DNA of 64,000 nt from Streptomyces cinnabarinus (GTDB lineage: Bacteria > Actinomycetota > Actinomycetes > Streptomycetales > Streptomycetaceae). The notes under the pieces were generated by a model that did no database searches, had not been told where the DNA came from, and saw nothing but the letters and a program-made list of their open reading frames with translations. Each line of letters begins with the position of its first letter. Positions within the stretch are counted from its first letter, which is position 1. Below are positions 52,530 to 60,413 of this stretch, piece after piece. The stretch spans positions 4,278,001 to 4,342,000 of the forward strand of contig NZ_CP114413.1 of assembly GCF_027270315.1 (NCBI RefSeq). Reading direction: 5' to 3'. A program made the translations under genes and the position numbers.

Positions 52530-53015
52530 ATGATCTGGACCTACTGTGAGCAGTGGAACAACCTCACCGAGGCGCCCATTGAACCCTTGACTCCCGAGCA
52601 GGCCCAGGCCCGGCACATCTCCGGCGGGTTGTACACCGCGGTCGCCTCCCCTGCTGAGCAGTCCGCGCCGGCGCTACGGGTGGAAGTGCGACTGGAGACG
52701 GGCTACGCCTCGGTGATCTTCATGGACGAATTCGGTCGCGACATCCTGGACTACACATTCACTCTCATCAGTGGATCCTTCTTCTTGGAAACAGCAACCT
52801 CGCATGATTACGGCGATTCCCGGGAGCGAGGCGGATACGTAGACGCGGACCGCACCGAGACGTACGAGTTCACGATTGACGGTTCTGTGCAGCGCGAGGT
52901 CGAGGCAAGCGGCGGCGAATCGAAGGAAAGCCGCCATGGAGTCGATGTCTCCTCCAACTGGGAGCCCGTTCCGGCTTTCGGCGACTACACGTCACTGATC
53001 AGACGTGAACGCTGA
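52530..53015 (+). CDS. Candidate immunity protein
   Basis: The 161-residue acidic protein (MIWTYCEQWNNLTEAPIEPL; FMDEFGRDILDYTFTLISGS) has no signal or membrane segment. It begins 7 bases after the toxin-like gene, on the same strand, which is the usual place of an immunity gene. I do not recognise the family; the role is inferred from position and size. Confidence 0.6.
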   Translation: MIWTYCEQWNNLTEAPIEPLTPEQAQARHISGGLYTAVASPAEQSAPALRVEVRLETGYASVIFMDEFGRDILDYTFTLISGSFFLETATSHDYGDSRERGGYVDADRTETYEFTIDGSVQREVEASGGESKESRHGVDVSSNWEPVPAFGDYTSLIRRER

Positions 53016-53153
53016 TCGCCGTATGCCGGCTTCGGCCGCGGCCGCGGCCGCAGCGCATTACCTGGCAGGTCATCGACCTCGGGCGGACGCGCTGACACGA
53101 TCGTGGGCGTAAGAGGAGCCCGGACGCAGCACACGGAATCGGAAGGACCCGTC

Positions 53154-53507
53154 ATGACCGCCTACGCCATAGCCCATCTGCGCGAGATCACCCCGCACGC
53201 CGAGATCGCCGAGTACATCGAGCGGATCACCGCCACCTTCGAGCCGTATGGCGGGCGGTTCCTGGTGCATGGGGTGAGGGAGCAGGAGACGGTGGAGGGC
53301 TATTGGCCCGGTGATGTGGTGATGATCGGGTTTCCCGGGATCGGACAGGCCCGGGAGTGGTGGGGCTCGGCCGCCTATCAGGAGATCGCCCCGCTCAGGT
53401 CACGGCACATCAAGGGCGACATCATCCTTGTCGAGGGGGTCGCCGAGGGCTACGACCCGGCCACCACCGCGCAGGCGCTCCGGGACGGCCTGGACGGCGA
53501 CGCCTAG
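53154..53507 (+). CDS. DUF1330-family ABM-fold protein
   Basis: The 117-residue protein (MTAYAIAHLREITPHAEIAE; VVMIGFPGIGQAREWWGSAA; YQEIAPLRSRH) is a clear DUF1330 member, a dimeric ferredoxin-like fold. Function unknown. GGAAGGA ribosome site. Its stop overlaps the convergent deacetylase-like gene by 4 bases. Confidence 0.85.
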   Translation: MTAYAIAHLREITPHAEIAEYIERITATFEPYGGRFLVHGVREQETVEGYWPGDVVMIGFPGIGQAREWWGSAAYQEIAPLRSRHIKGDIILVEGVAEGYDPATTAQALRDGLDGDA

Positions 53508-54265
53508 CGTCCCGTCAGTTCCGTCTCGCCCTTGCGGGTGTCTGACATGAGGTCCTGACGGATGTACCACTCCGTGCCGAGAATCCGTTCACGGGCCTTT
53601 GCGGGGAGCGTGGCCAGCAGCCCCGGTGCCGCCCCGCGCTGCGCCTCGCTGCGATGGGCGGACACGGCGGCCCACTTGCGGTCCAACCAGGGGCGTACGT
53701 CGACCGTGGTCGTGATCCGTTCGTCCGGGACCGTCCACATGTCCTCGCCCGCCTCCTCGAACTCGCGCAGAGCTCTGATCGCCGAGTGCGGGTGCGCGGC
53801 CAGGTAGAGCACGCCGGCCCGCCAAGGGGCGCCCGCCTCCGGGTACAGGCGCTCAAGTCCCGCAGCCTGTACCGCTAATGCGGTCACTCGGTGGGTGTGC
53901 ACATGGTCCTCGTGGCCGGTCACACCGCCGTACGCGTCATGGGTGACCACGATCTCCGGACGGAACTCCCGTATGTGCGCGACCAGTCGGCCCACCGAGT
54001 CGTCCAGGGGCGCGTCGCAGAGACGGGGGCTGCCGGGGGCGGACGACGGCACGCGGGAGTCGGCGTATCCGAGCAGGCGAGGCTTCTCGGGAACACCCAA
54101 TATCGTCAGCGCCTCCGCGAGTTCGCGGGCCCGATGCGTGCCCTCGGCCCACGTGGCCGTCACCACCGCCGTACGTCCGCCCTCGGCGGCGTTCCGGGCC
54201 AGCACCCCGCCCGAGAACAGGGACTCGTCGTCCGGGTGGGCATACACGGCGAGCAGACTTGGCAT
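53504..54265 (-). CDS. PIG-L/MshB-family zinc deacetylase
   Basis: The 253-residue protein has the family motifs AHPDDESLFSGG and GHEDHVHTHR, whose His and Asp hold zinc. Members remove acetyl groups from GlcNAc-linked substrates (mycothiol precursor, mycothiol conjugates, antibiotics). The substrate is not evident; the mycothiol synthase gene is far away. Confidence 0.88.
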   Translation of the reverse strand: MPSLLAVYAHPDDESLFSGGVLARNAAEGGRTAVVTATWAEGTHRARELAEALTILGVPEKPRLLGYADSRVPSSAPGSPRLCDAPLDDSVGRLVAHIREFRPEIVVTHDAYGGVTGHEDHVHTHRVTALAVQAAGLERLYPEAGAPWRAGVLYLAAHPHSAIRALREFEEAGEDMWTVPDERITTTVDVRPWLDRKWAAVSAHRSEAQRGAAPGLLATLPAKARERILGTEWYIRQDLMSDTRKGETELTGR

Positions 54266-54309
54266 CGAGCGACCACCTCCACGGAAGCTCAGGCCCGTTC
54301 AGGGAACAT

Positions 54310-55251
54310 TCAGGCCACTTGCACCTCCAACGGACACCGCACCCCCGTGAGTTCCTCCGACACCGTCCAAAGTCGCCGCGCCACCCCCGGGTCGCTCGCC
54401 GCCCGGGAGCGGCTCACCAGCGTGGGGCCGCCGCGCCACTCACCCCAGCCGTCGGGGCCGACGTAGCTCGCGCCGGGCAGGTCCTGGGTGGCGGCGTACA
54501 GGGTCGGCAGGGCGCCCGCGCGGTCGGACTGGGCCATGAAACGGTTGGAGAGCCGCATCCCGACCCGGGCCACGGGGCTGGCGGCGTGGCTCTGGAGGTT
54601 GGTGGCCGAGTACCCGGGGTGGGCGGCCAGGGCGCGCACCCGTGAGCCGGACTCGGTCAGCCGGCGCTGGAGTTCCAGCGTGAACAGCAGGTTCGCCAGC
54701 TTGGACTGGCCGTACGCGCGGCGCGGGTCGTAGTCCGCGTCCCGGTTCAGGTCGTCGAAGTGGATCGTGCCGTCGCCCCAGCGATGGGCGGCGGAGGAGA
54801 CGGTGACGACGCGGCCGGTGATGTGCGGCAGCAGCAGGTTCGTCAGGGCGAAGTGCCCGAGGTGGTTGGTGCCGAACTGCATCTCGAAGCCGTCCTTGGT
54901 CCGCTGCTTCGGGAGCATCATCACGCCCGCGTTGTTGATCAGCAGATCCAACGGGCGGTCCTCCCAGCCCGCCGCGAACTCCCTCACAGAAGTCAGATCG
55001 GCCAGGTCGAGCCGCCGTACCTCCGTGCTGCCGTTCACCGTCGCGGCGGCGGCCCGGCCGCGCTCCGGATCCCGTACGGCGAAGACGACATGCGCGCCCG
55101 CGCGGGCCAGCGCGTCGGCGGCGGTGAGCCCGATACCGCTGTTGGCACCGGTGACGACGGCCGTACGGCCGTACAGATCGGGAAGATCGGCCGCGGTCCA
55201 CCGCCGCTTCGTCTGCTGTTGCTTCGACTGCTGCTGCTTCGTCTCGGTCAT
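54310..55251 (-). CDS. Short-chain dehydrogenase/reductase
   Basis: The 313-residue protein has a Gln-rich start (QQQSKQQQ), the NAD(P) motif TGANSGIG, NNAG in LLINNAGVMM, and the catalytic Ser (TVSSAAHRWG) and Y-x3-K (AYGQSKLAN). It resembles retinol-dehydrogenase-like SDRs. It is divergent from a TetR gene that probably controls it. Confidence 0.88.
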   Translation of the reverse strand: MTETKQQQSKQQQTKRRWTAADLPDLYGRTAVVTGANSGIGLTAADALARAGAHVVFAVRDPERGRAAAATVNGSTEVRRLDLADLTSVREFAAGWEDRPLDLLINNAGVMMLPKQRTKDGFEMQFGTNHLGHFALTNLLLPHITGRVVTVSSAAHRWGDGTIHFDDLNRDADYDPRRAYGQSKLANLLFTLELQRRLTESGSRVRALAAHPGYSATNLQSHAASPVARVGMRLSNRFMAQSDRAGALPTLYAATQDLPGASYVGPDGWGEWRGGPTLVSRSRAASDPGVARRLWTVSEELTGVRCPLEVQVA

Positions 55252-55282
55252 GCCTCCCGAATGTAGGCGTCGCCAACAATGC

Positions 55283-55318
55283 TGTCAATGACAACAATGA
55301 TGACGGCGCCAACAAAGT
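55283..55318. promoter_or_regulatory. Candidate TetR operator between SDR and TetR genes
   Basis: TGTCA-A-TGACA at 55283-55293 is an inverted repeat, and GCCAACAA occurs at 55272-55279 and 55308-55315. Either could be the binding site in this 100-base divergent promoter. Confidence 0.4.
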
Positions 55319-55351
55319 GGTCAAAGTCAACATCAAGCTACGATGGTGCGC

Positions 55352-55945
55352 ATGCCCGAGACCCGCCCCTACCACCACGGAGACCTGCGCACCGCCCTGC
55401 TCACGGCAGCGGAACGCACCCTGCGGGAGAAGGGCGCCGGCTCCCTCTCACTGCGCGAACTGGCGCGCGAGGTCGGCGTCAGCCACGCCGCCCCCGGCCG
55501 GCACTTCAAGGACAAGCAGGCCCTGCTCAACGCCCTGGCGCTGACCGGGTTCGAGCGGCTCGCCCGCGCCCTGGCGGCGGCCGAGGATCCCGCGCTCCCC
55601 CTGGAGCCCCGGCTCACCGCCCTCGCCCGCGCCTACCTCGGCTTCGCCATCGACAACACCGAGCTGCTGGAACTGATGTACGCCCGCAAGCACGACCCCG
55701 ACGCCTCCGAGCAGATGGCCGACGCCGTCGAGCAGACGATCGGGAGCCTGGACCGAGTCCTGGCGGACGCCCAGCGCCGCGGCGAGATCATCCAGGGCGA
55801 CCCCGAGCAGCTCAACCTCGTCACCGGCGCCACGCTCCACGGCGTCGCCGGCTTCATCTCCGCCGGCTGGCTGACCCCGGAAGCGGCCCTGGCCGGCGCG
55901 GACGGTCTGGTCCACCTGCTGCTGCACGGCCTGAAGCCCCGCTGA
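55352..55945 (+). CDS. TetR-family regulator
   Basis: The 197-residue protein has the TetR helix-turn-helix (GSLSLRELAREVGVSHAAPG RHF) and a C-terminal TetR_C ligand domain. ATG at 55352 is preferred to 55343. Divergent from the SDR gene, its likely target. Confidence 0.88.
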   Translation: MPETRPYHHGDLRTALLTAAERTLREKGAGSLSLRELAREVGVSHAAPGRHFKDKQALLNALALTGFERLARALAAAEDPALPLEPRLTALARAYLGFAIDNTELLELMYARKHDPDASEQMADAVEQTIGSLDRVLADAQRRGEIIQGDPEQLNLVTGATLHGVAGFISAGWLTPEAALAGADGLVHLLLHGLKPR

Positions 55946-56237
55946 CCGCCAGCGACTTCGACCGCCGCCGAGGGCGTAGCCTTCACCCGGGGAACACGTG
56001 CCCGTAAGAGGGGTCAACGACGGAACCACACACAGGTTCCGCTCTCACTTCGTTGCCCGGCGTGACCAGCCGTGATACACAGAGTGACGATAAGACTCCA
56101 GACAAGGCGTTCGTACGAAACCCGCCAATCAATGACGCCAAGTCGACATACGACGGCGCCATTGTCGGCGACAATGAGGCCTGACCTCTGCGCCACGACA
56201 GAGGAAGTGGAACTACCCAACAGGGGCGGTGACTTAC
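55946..56237 (+). promoter_or_regulatory. Promoter region of the secretion-like operon with three dyads
   Basis: This 292-base gap carries CGGAACC/GGTTCCG (56021-56041), the perfect palindrome TTCGTACGAA (56110-56119) and CATTGTC-GGC-GACAATG (56160-56176). The last lies 62 bases before the first gene and looks like a repressor operator. No matching regulator is identified. Confidence 0.5.
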
Positions 56238-56546
56238 ATGCTCTTTGCGGCCGATAAGGGAGACATCAACACCATCATCGGCGGGATCGCTCCGGACTGG
56301 GGCCCCTTCGGCAGCCTGGGCAACGAGGCCAAGGTGATGATCGAGGTGGTGATGGCCGTCGCCATCCTGCTCTGCCTCGGGATCGCCATCTGGGGCGCCG
56401 CCAAGCAGCGCATCGGCGCGACCGCGCTGCGCGACACCTTCAGCGCGGAGCAGGGCAAGGGTCTCATCATCGCGGGCCTGACCGGCGTCTTCATCATCGG
56501 ATCGCTCGGCACGCTCTTCACCATCGTGTACGGCATGGCCGTGTAG
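56238..56546 (+). CDS. Pilin-like two-TM subunit of type IV secretion-like system
   Basis: The 102-residue protein has two hydrophobic helices (VVMAVAILLCLGIAIWGAAK; LIIAGLTGVFIIGSLGTLF) separated by a short charged loop, like VirB2/TrbC-type or TcpD-like small subunits. It is the first gene of the cluster. ATG at 56238 or GTG at 56229 may be used. Confidence 0.7.
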   Translation: MLFAADKGDINTIIGGIAPDWGPFGSLGNEAKVMIEVVMAVAILLCLGIAIWGAAKQRIGATALRDTFSAEQGKGLIIAGLTGVFIIGSLGTLFTIVYGMAV

Positions 56547-56660
56547 CCGCGCCCGGTCCGGTCCCCGTCCCTCCCACCCGCCCGTCGTGCCCACCGGCTG
56601 AGGTTGCGTTTCCCTGATGTCGAGTCACCACACCGCGCCCGCGCGGGAACCAGCACGGCT

Positions 56661-56703
56661 ACCGTCGTACTTCCACGGCTTCCACGGCTTCCGGTACGAC
56701 GGT
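56661..56703 (+). other. Stem-loop between the pilin-like and VirB8-like genes
   Basis: ACCGTCGTAC (56661-56670) pairs perfectly with GTACGACGGT (56694-56703). The 23-base loop is made of tandem TTCCACGGC units. It ends 18 bases before the next start and could attenuate transcription or protect the upstream mRNA. Confidence 0.55.
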
Positions 56704-56720
56704 GAGGGGGCGTACACGGT

Positions 56721-57530
56721 ATGAGTCTCGACGACGATCGGGAGTCCTCCGGCGGCTACGGAGGCACGGGCCAGACCCGCACGCGGCTGCCGGAGGGCGG
56801 CGGCGACACGTACGGCGGCGCCCGGCGCCCCACCCGCTCCTCTTCCCGAAGCCTGGTCACGGTGGTCGGCGTGGTCGTCCTCCTCATCGCGGCAATCGCC
56901 TTTGCGAACCGTGGGGGAGACGATTCGTCAGCCGACGACACGGCCACGGACAAACCACAGACCGAGTCCACCGCACCGAGCGGAGAGCGGCCCGTGGGGG
57001 CGGGGTTCGCGAGGGATGAGCAGGGGGCGGGGAGTGCGGCGGCGAACTATGCGGTGACGCTGGGTTCGACCGGGATGTTCAACAAGGACAGCCGGCACAG
57101 CATCGTCACCGACCTCTACACACCCACTGCCGCAGCACAGCTTCAAGGCGCCATGGATCAGGCGTATTCGGAAGACTTCCTCAGCAAGCTCGGTCTCGAC
57201 GCGAACGGCCAAGCGCCTGAGGGCAGCACCTTCGTCTCGCGGACGATCCCCGTTGGAACCAAGGTCGAGCAGTTCAGTGACAGCAGCGCCAAGGTGGCGG
57301 TCTGGTACATGGGCCTGATCGGCATGTCCGGGGAGGCCTCGACCGACCCGGTGAGCTCGACCTGGAAGACGTGGACCTTCGACCTGCAGTGGACCGCCGG
57401 GGACTGGAAGATCACCGCGGACTCTCAGAAGGACGGTCCAGCACCAGTGCCTGGCGACGACAGAGCCGCCAGCTCGGACGAGATCAGCAAGGCCATCGAG
57501 GAGTACGGAGGGTTCACGTATGCCCGGTAG
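56721..57530 (+). CDS. VirB8/TcpC-like conjugation protein
   Basis: The 269-residue protein has a disordered cytoplasmic tail, one transmembrane helix (LVTVVGVVVLLIAAIAFANR) and an extracytoplasmic domain with an NTF2-like pattern (KVAVWYMGLIGMSGEAS; WKTWTFDLQWTAGDWKITA), as in TcpC and VirB8 assembly factors. Overlaps the next gene by 11 bases. Confidence 0.75.
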   Translation: MSLDDDRESSGGYGGTGQTRTRLPEGGGDTYGGARRPTRSSSRSLVTVVGVVVLLIAAIAFANRGGDDSSADDTATDKPQTESTAPSGERPVGAGFARDEQGAGSAAANYAVTLGSTGMFNKDSRHSIVTDLYTPTAAAQLQGAMDQAYSEDFLSKLGLDANGQAPEGSTFVSRTIPVGTKVEQFSDSSAKVAVWYMGLIGMSGEASTDPVSSTWKTWTFDLQWTAGDWKITADSQKDGPAPVPGDDRAASSDEISKAIEEYGGFTYAR

Positions 57531-58851
57531 CGCGCATCGCGTCCTCAAGCTCGCAGGCCTGGTGGCAACCGTACAGACAACTGCCGTTCTGCTGGCCCCA
57601 CATGCCGTCGCAGCCCCTACCCCCACTCCTACGCCGTCGTCGAGCAATGACCCTTGCGACCTGCTCATCGGTCCTGCGAAGCAGTACTGCGAAGAGGACA
57701 ACGGCACTGGCCGCTCCGGCGGCTCCACGACCCTCGACCCCACCTCCACCCTCGACCCCCTCTCCTCCCTGGCCAAGGGCTGCGCGGACGCCGCCGCGTG
57801 GACCGTCGACAAGCTCAGTGAGGCCGTGAAGGACACCGCGAACGTCGACTTCACGAACCCCAAGTTCCTTCAGCAGTACGCGGTCGTGTTCGCGGCGTCC
57901 ACGATCCTCACCCTCCTGCTGTGGCTGCTGGCCGTGGCCAAGCGAGCCGTCCGCGGCGTACCGCTCACCACCGCCATCAGCGAAGCCATCGGGTTCCTCT
58001 GGCTCACCGTGCTCGCGTCGGCCTTCACCCCCCTCATCCTCTACACCGTCGTATCGGCCACCGACGGCGTCTCAGAGGTGCTCGCCAAGACCACGGGCGA
58101 CCAGACAAACGCCTTCTTCGGCACCTTCTCCGGCGCCCTGGAGAAGGGCGAGGACATCGGCGGCGGACCGATCATGCTGATCGTCGTGTCGCTCGTCTCC
58201 ATCCTCGCCGCCGGAGTCCTCTGGCTGGAGCTCGTCATCCGCGCCGCCCTCCTCTACGTCGGCGCCCTCCTCGGCACCGTCGTCTACGCGGGCCTCGTCG
58301 ACAAGAACCTGTGGGGACACGTCCGCCGTTGGGCGGGCATCATGATCGCCGTCATTCTGGTGAAGCCGGTCATCGTCATCGTCCTCGGGCTCGCCGGTGC
58401 CCTCTCCGCCGACGACGGACCCGACGCCTTCTCCGCCGTGGTCTCCGGCCTCGCCATCATCCTGCTCGCCATCTTCGCGTCGGCGATGATCTACCGCTTC
58501 GTCCCCGGCTTCGGCGACGAAATCGCCGGCTCCCGCAGCAACCGCATCATGCAGGGCGCCGAAGGCAAGGCCGCCGCCGTCATCAGCTCCCCCGCGACCC
58601 TCGTCGCCCAGGGCATCAAGACCCACAGCTCCCGCGCCGACAACAACGGCGGTCAGAGCGCCAGTACGCCCCGCCCCGCCAACCAGGCGGCCGGCGGAGT
58701 CGCCGCGCACAGCTCCCGCACCGCGAACGGAGGCGGCGGATCTGTCCCCTCCGCCGCACCCGTGCCCCGGTCCGGCAGCCCGGTGAACACACCCCACGCC
58801 AGCAACACCCGCAACAGCAGTACCAACCGCACGGGAGGTGAAGGGCGTTGA
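57520..58851 (+). CDS. VirB6/TrbL-like polytopic membrane protein
   Basis: The 443-residue protein has a signal-like start (LAGLVATVQTTAVLLAPHAV), then six helices (ILTLLLWLLAVAKRAVRGVP; LILYTVVSATDGVSEVLAKT; AGVLWLELVIRAALLYVGAL) and a 100-residue disordered Ser/Asn/Gly tail. This is the layout of VirB6/TrbL inner-membrane subunits. Co-transcribed in the cluster; its TGA overlaps the next TTG start. Confidence 0.75.
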   Translation: MPGSAHRVLKLAGLVATVQTTAVLLAPHAVAAPTPTPTPSSSNDPCDLLIGPAKQYCEEDNGTGRSGGSTTLDPTSTLDPLSSLAKGCADAAAWTVDKLSEAVKDTANVDFTNPKFLQQYAVVFAASTILTLLLWLLAVAKRAVRGVPLTTAISEAIGFLWLTVLASAFTPLILYTVVSATDGVSEVLAKTTGDQTNAFFGTFSGALEKGEDIGGGPIMLIVVSLVSILAAGVLWLELVIRAALLYVGALLGTVVYAGLVDKNLWGHVRRWAGIMIAVILVKPVIVIVLGLAGALSADDGPDAFSAVVSGLAIILLAIFASAMIYRFVPGFGDEIAGSRSNRIMQGAEGKAAAVISSPATLVAQGIKTHSSRADNNGGQSASTPRPANQAAGGVAAHSSRTANGGGGSVPSAAPVPRSGSPVNTPHASNTRNSSTNRTGGEGR

Positions 58852-60407
58852 CGACCGAGTCCCACGTGTCCCATGCGGTCACGCCCCGCCGTACATATCT
58901 GATCGGCCGCGCCAGGCCGAACGCGATCGTCGGCCGGAATCGTGAGACCGGCGAGATCGCGCTGATCATCGGCGGCGCGTTCCTCGGCATGATGTGCGGG
59001 CTCCTCGTCCCCGTCCTGTCCCTGCGCATCGTGCTGCTGATGGGCTTCCCCATGCTGGCGCTGGCCGCGGTCTACGTGCCGTACAAGCGCCGCACGTTCT
59101 ACAAGTGGTTCGAGATCAACCGCAGCTTCAAGCGCACCCTGCGCTCCGGCACCGTCTACCGCTCGGCGGCGATGGAGGCCGGCACCCGGATCGACGGGCG
59201 CGAGATCGAGGTCGGGCCGCCGCCCGGAATCGGCCGGATCACCTGGCTCGCCGCCCCGTTCGGCCCCGACGAGATCGCCGTACTCCTGCACGCGGACCGC
59301 CGTACCGTCACCGCCGCCATCGAGATCGAGGGCCCGGGCGTGGGACTGCGGGACTCCGAGGACCAGGAAGCCCTCGTCGACCGCTTCGGCACGCTGCTCA
59401 AGCACGTGGCCAACGGCGACGGGTTCGTCACCCGGCTCCAGATGCTCGCCCGCACCCTCCCGGCCGACCCGGACGCCCACGCCAAGGACGTCGCCGTACG
59501 CGGGGACGACAAGTCGCTGGGCTGGCTCCAGCAGTCGTACGACCAGTTGCAGTCGATGGTGTCGACCAGCAGCGAGCAGCACCGGGCGTATCTCGTCGCG
59601 TGCATGCACTACAACCGCGAACTGGCCGCCGAGGGCCACGCCATGGCGCGGGCCGCGCGTCCGCAGCAGGGCCGGAAGGTCGACAAGGACGCCGGGCTCG
59701 CCGTGGTCATGGCCCGTGAGCTGACGGACATCTGTTCGCGGCTCCAGGAGGCCGACATCCGGGTGCGGCAGCCGCTGGGGCAGGGGCGGCTGGCCTCTCT
59801 CATCCACTCCATGTACGACCCGGACCATCCGATCGACCACATCCAGGCGATGACGAAACGTAATGCCTGGCCGGCCGAGCTGGACGCCATGGAGCCCACC
59901 TACCTCCAGGCCAAGACCCGCGAGTCCTCCACCCGCGCCCCCTGGTGCCATGCCACCGCCTGGGTGAAGGAGTGGCCGATGACCCCGGTCGGCGTCAACT
60001 TCCTGGCGCCGCTGCTGGTCCACACCCCGGACGTCATCCGCACGGTCGCCGTCACGATGGACCTCGAACCCACCGAGATCGCCATCGAGCGCATGCTGAC
60101 GGAGAAGACCAACGACGAGGCCGAGGCCTCCCGCGCCGCCAAGATGAACCGGACCGTCGACCCCCGTGACATCGCCGCCCACAACCGCCTCGACCAGCGT
60201 GGCGAGGACCTGGCCAGCGGTGCCGCGGGCGTCAACCTCGTCGGCTGGATCACCGTCTCCTCCCGCTCCCCGGAGTCCCTGGCCCGCGACAAGCGGACCA
60301 TCCGGGCGTCGGCCGGGAAGTCGTACCTGAAGCTGGAGTGGTGCGACCGCGAGCACCACCGGGCCTTCGTGAACACGCTCCCGTTCGCCACCGGCATTCG
60401 AAGGTAG
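58848..60407 (+). CDS. PrgI-like / VirB4 N-terminal-like membrane protein
   Basis: The 519-residue protein has two transmembrane helices near the N-terminus (IALIIGGAFLGMMCGLLVPV; LLMGFPMLALAAVYVPYKRR), as PrgI, followed by a domain similar to the N-terminal half of VirB4 ATPases. No P-loop is present; the ATPase half is the next gene. Relatives are known in Streptomyces as SCO6880-like proteins. It uses a TTG start overlapping the previous TGA (TTGA). Confidence 0.75.
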   Translation: MTTESHVSHAVTPRRTYLIGRARPNAIVGRNRETGEIALIIGGAFLGMMCGLLVPVLSLRIVLLMGFPMLALAAVYVPYKRRTFYKWFEINRSFKRTLRSGTVYRSAAMEAGTRIDGREIEVGPPPGIGRITWLAAPFGPDEIAVLLHADRRTVTAAIEIEGPGVGLRDSEDQEALVDRFGTLLKHVANGDGFVTRLQMLARTLPADPDAHAKDVAVRGDDKSLGWLQQSYDQLQSMVSTSSEQHRAYLVACMHYNRELAAEGHAMARAARPQQGRKVDKDAGLAVVMARELTDICSRLQEADIRVRQPLGQGRLASLIHSMYDPDHPIDHIQAMTKRNAWPAELDAMEPTYLQAKTRESSTRAPWCHATAWVKEWPMTPVGVNFLAPLLVHTPDVIRTVAVTMDLEPTEIAIERMLTEKTNDEAEASRAAKMNRTVDPRDIAAHNRLDQRGEDLASGAAGVNLVGWITVSSRSPESLARDKRTIRASAGKSYLKLEWCDREHHRAFVNTLPFATGIRR

Positions 60408-60413
60408 GGCCGC

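Noticed and set aside
53025..53060. CRISPR or tandem repeat array in the GCGGCCGCGGCCGC stretch
   Set aside because: It is a short GC run with no spacer-repeat structure; no CRISPR array was seen anywhere.
56110..56119. LexA/SOS box before the secretion-like operon
   Set aside because: The palindrome TTCGTACGAA is the inverse of the actinobacterial CGAAC-N4-GTTCG arrangement and lacks its spacing.
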